Below are positions 63,306 to 64,000 of a stretch of 64,000 bases of DNA, one piece after another. The DNA comes from Tanypteryx hageni (Eukaryota; Arthropoda; Insecta; Odonata; Petaluridae): contig CM054115.1 in assembly GCA_028673005.1 (NCBI GenBank), forward strand, positions 5,935,501 to 5,999,500, in the 5' to 3' direction. The notes below the pieces were generated by a model. It was given only the letters and a program-made list of their open reading frames with translations, was not told the DNA's origin and ran no database searches. Position numbers and translations under genes: made by a program. The first letter of the stretch is position 1, and each line of letters begins with the position of its first letter.

Positions 63306-64000
63306 GAAATTTACTGATATTTATATGGAATAAAAATTCATATGGAAAATGATAAACAGGATTTCTTATATCCTAAAAGTTGATAAAAATACAGGAAGTA
63401 ATAATGCAATATGTTCTTTAATTAATTGTCTTAACACAGCAGTATATTGCACAATAACAATACAAAATAAGATATATTAAATATATGTCACTTTTTAAAA
63501 GCAGTTACCATATAAGAGTTTGATGATCAGGAACACATGACACACATGGCTCCTGATTATATCTGGAATGCATTCCACTGGACCATCAATTCATTAACGG
63601 ATGGCAGAAAATAAATATTGCACTCATTTAATGAGATATCTAACATTATAAACTATATTTAAGCTATTGAATACTAAGTAAATCCAAAGCTCAATGCATT
63701 TGGAATCAAGCAACAAAAGTTAAGAAGGACAATTAATCAGAGTCACTGTATATAAAGGAACATATGGTCATTAAACACACATCACAACCAAACTGAATTT
63801 GATGACAGTGGAACTCGGATGTAGGTTCAATTTGGCTGATTCCATCATGATACCTGTTTAAATACATACATGACTAGATGCAATTTTTCACTTCAACTCA
63901 CTTAGATATAAGAATCAATTTTCAATTTCTTTAGGATTACAGCAGCTCCAACTTTTTTAATGATGGCAATGATGCTCACTCAGATATTACACTCTTCTCT
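63306..64000. other. AT-rich sequence without recognised genes
   Basis: It contains a small inverted repeat, ATCAGGAACACATG...CACATGGCTCCTGAT, near 63527-63560. Nothing else was found up to the window end. Confidence 0.45.

Noticed and set aside
63527..63560. Small inverted repeat as a terminator or operator
   Set aside because: Short, imperfect and without context, so no function can be argued.

Overview
This window is 64 kb of animal nuclear DNA made almost entirely of transposable elements. No ordinary host gene can be supported with confidence. The mix points to an arthropod, probably an insect with a large, repeat-rich genome: Jockey-, L2/CR1- and RTE-like non-LTR retrotransposons, Penelope-like elements, a Ty3/gypsy LTR element, and piggyBac, hAT, pogo and Tigger DNA transposons, plus tRNA-derived repeats and AT-rich foldback DNA. 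The species cannot be named from the sequence alone.

Region 1-17.4 kb. An AT-rich array of inverted repeats (1-7905) is split by a hAT transposon (4328-7072) with near-identical terminal inverted repeats and an exact 8-bp target duplication. Next come a second inverted-repeat block (about 7.9-11.5 kb), a small TA-flanked MITE (11867-12245), a tRNA-derived SINE-like repeat, two tRNA-Gly-like copies, and a piggyBac deletion derivative (15539-17442). Region 17.4-28.6 kb. A 550-bp palindrome, a 62-bp repeat and a 68-bp satellite precede a decayed PHD/FP-domain non-LTR element (19.8-26.2 kb). That element is interrupted by a pogo-type transposase fragment and by an antisense non-LTR fragment. Tigger and hAT fragments follow.

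Region 28.6-41.6 kb. A broken family B DNA polymerase-like gene (Maverick/adintovirus type, only its N-terminal and exonuclease-side parts) lies divergent to a small, possibly multi-exon gene of unknown function (31120-31806) whose stop codon overlaps a poly(A) signal. Two L2/CR1-type elements, a broken Jockey-type element, an RTE tail and a Penelope-like element with GIY-YIG remains come next. Region 41.8-57.6 kb holds two well-dated nests. A Tigger derivative (TA...TA, 41851-48688) contains a gypsy element (42071-48153, 5-bp duplication), and one LTR of that element is interrupted by a Jockey gag gene. A second Penelope-like element (flanks 50150-50163 and 57545-57558, 14-bp duplication) carries in its pLTR a complete 5.37-kb Jockey-type retrotransposon (52044-57411) with a 12-bp target duplication and an intact 911-aa endonuclease/reverse transcriptase. 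Region 57.6-64 kb holds a TTAA-flanked piggyBac derivative, a hAT fragment and a nearly intact piggyBac transposase with one frameshift in an A run.

The elements do not form a pathway. They form a stratigraphy in which target duplications give the order of insertion. The likeliest new points are the small cysteine-rich gene beside the polymerase remnant, a hammerhead-ribozyme-like core shared by both Penelope-like elements, and the finding that all three piggyBac-type elements carry different palindromes near their ends.
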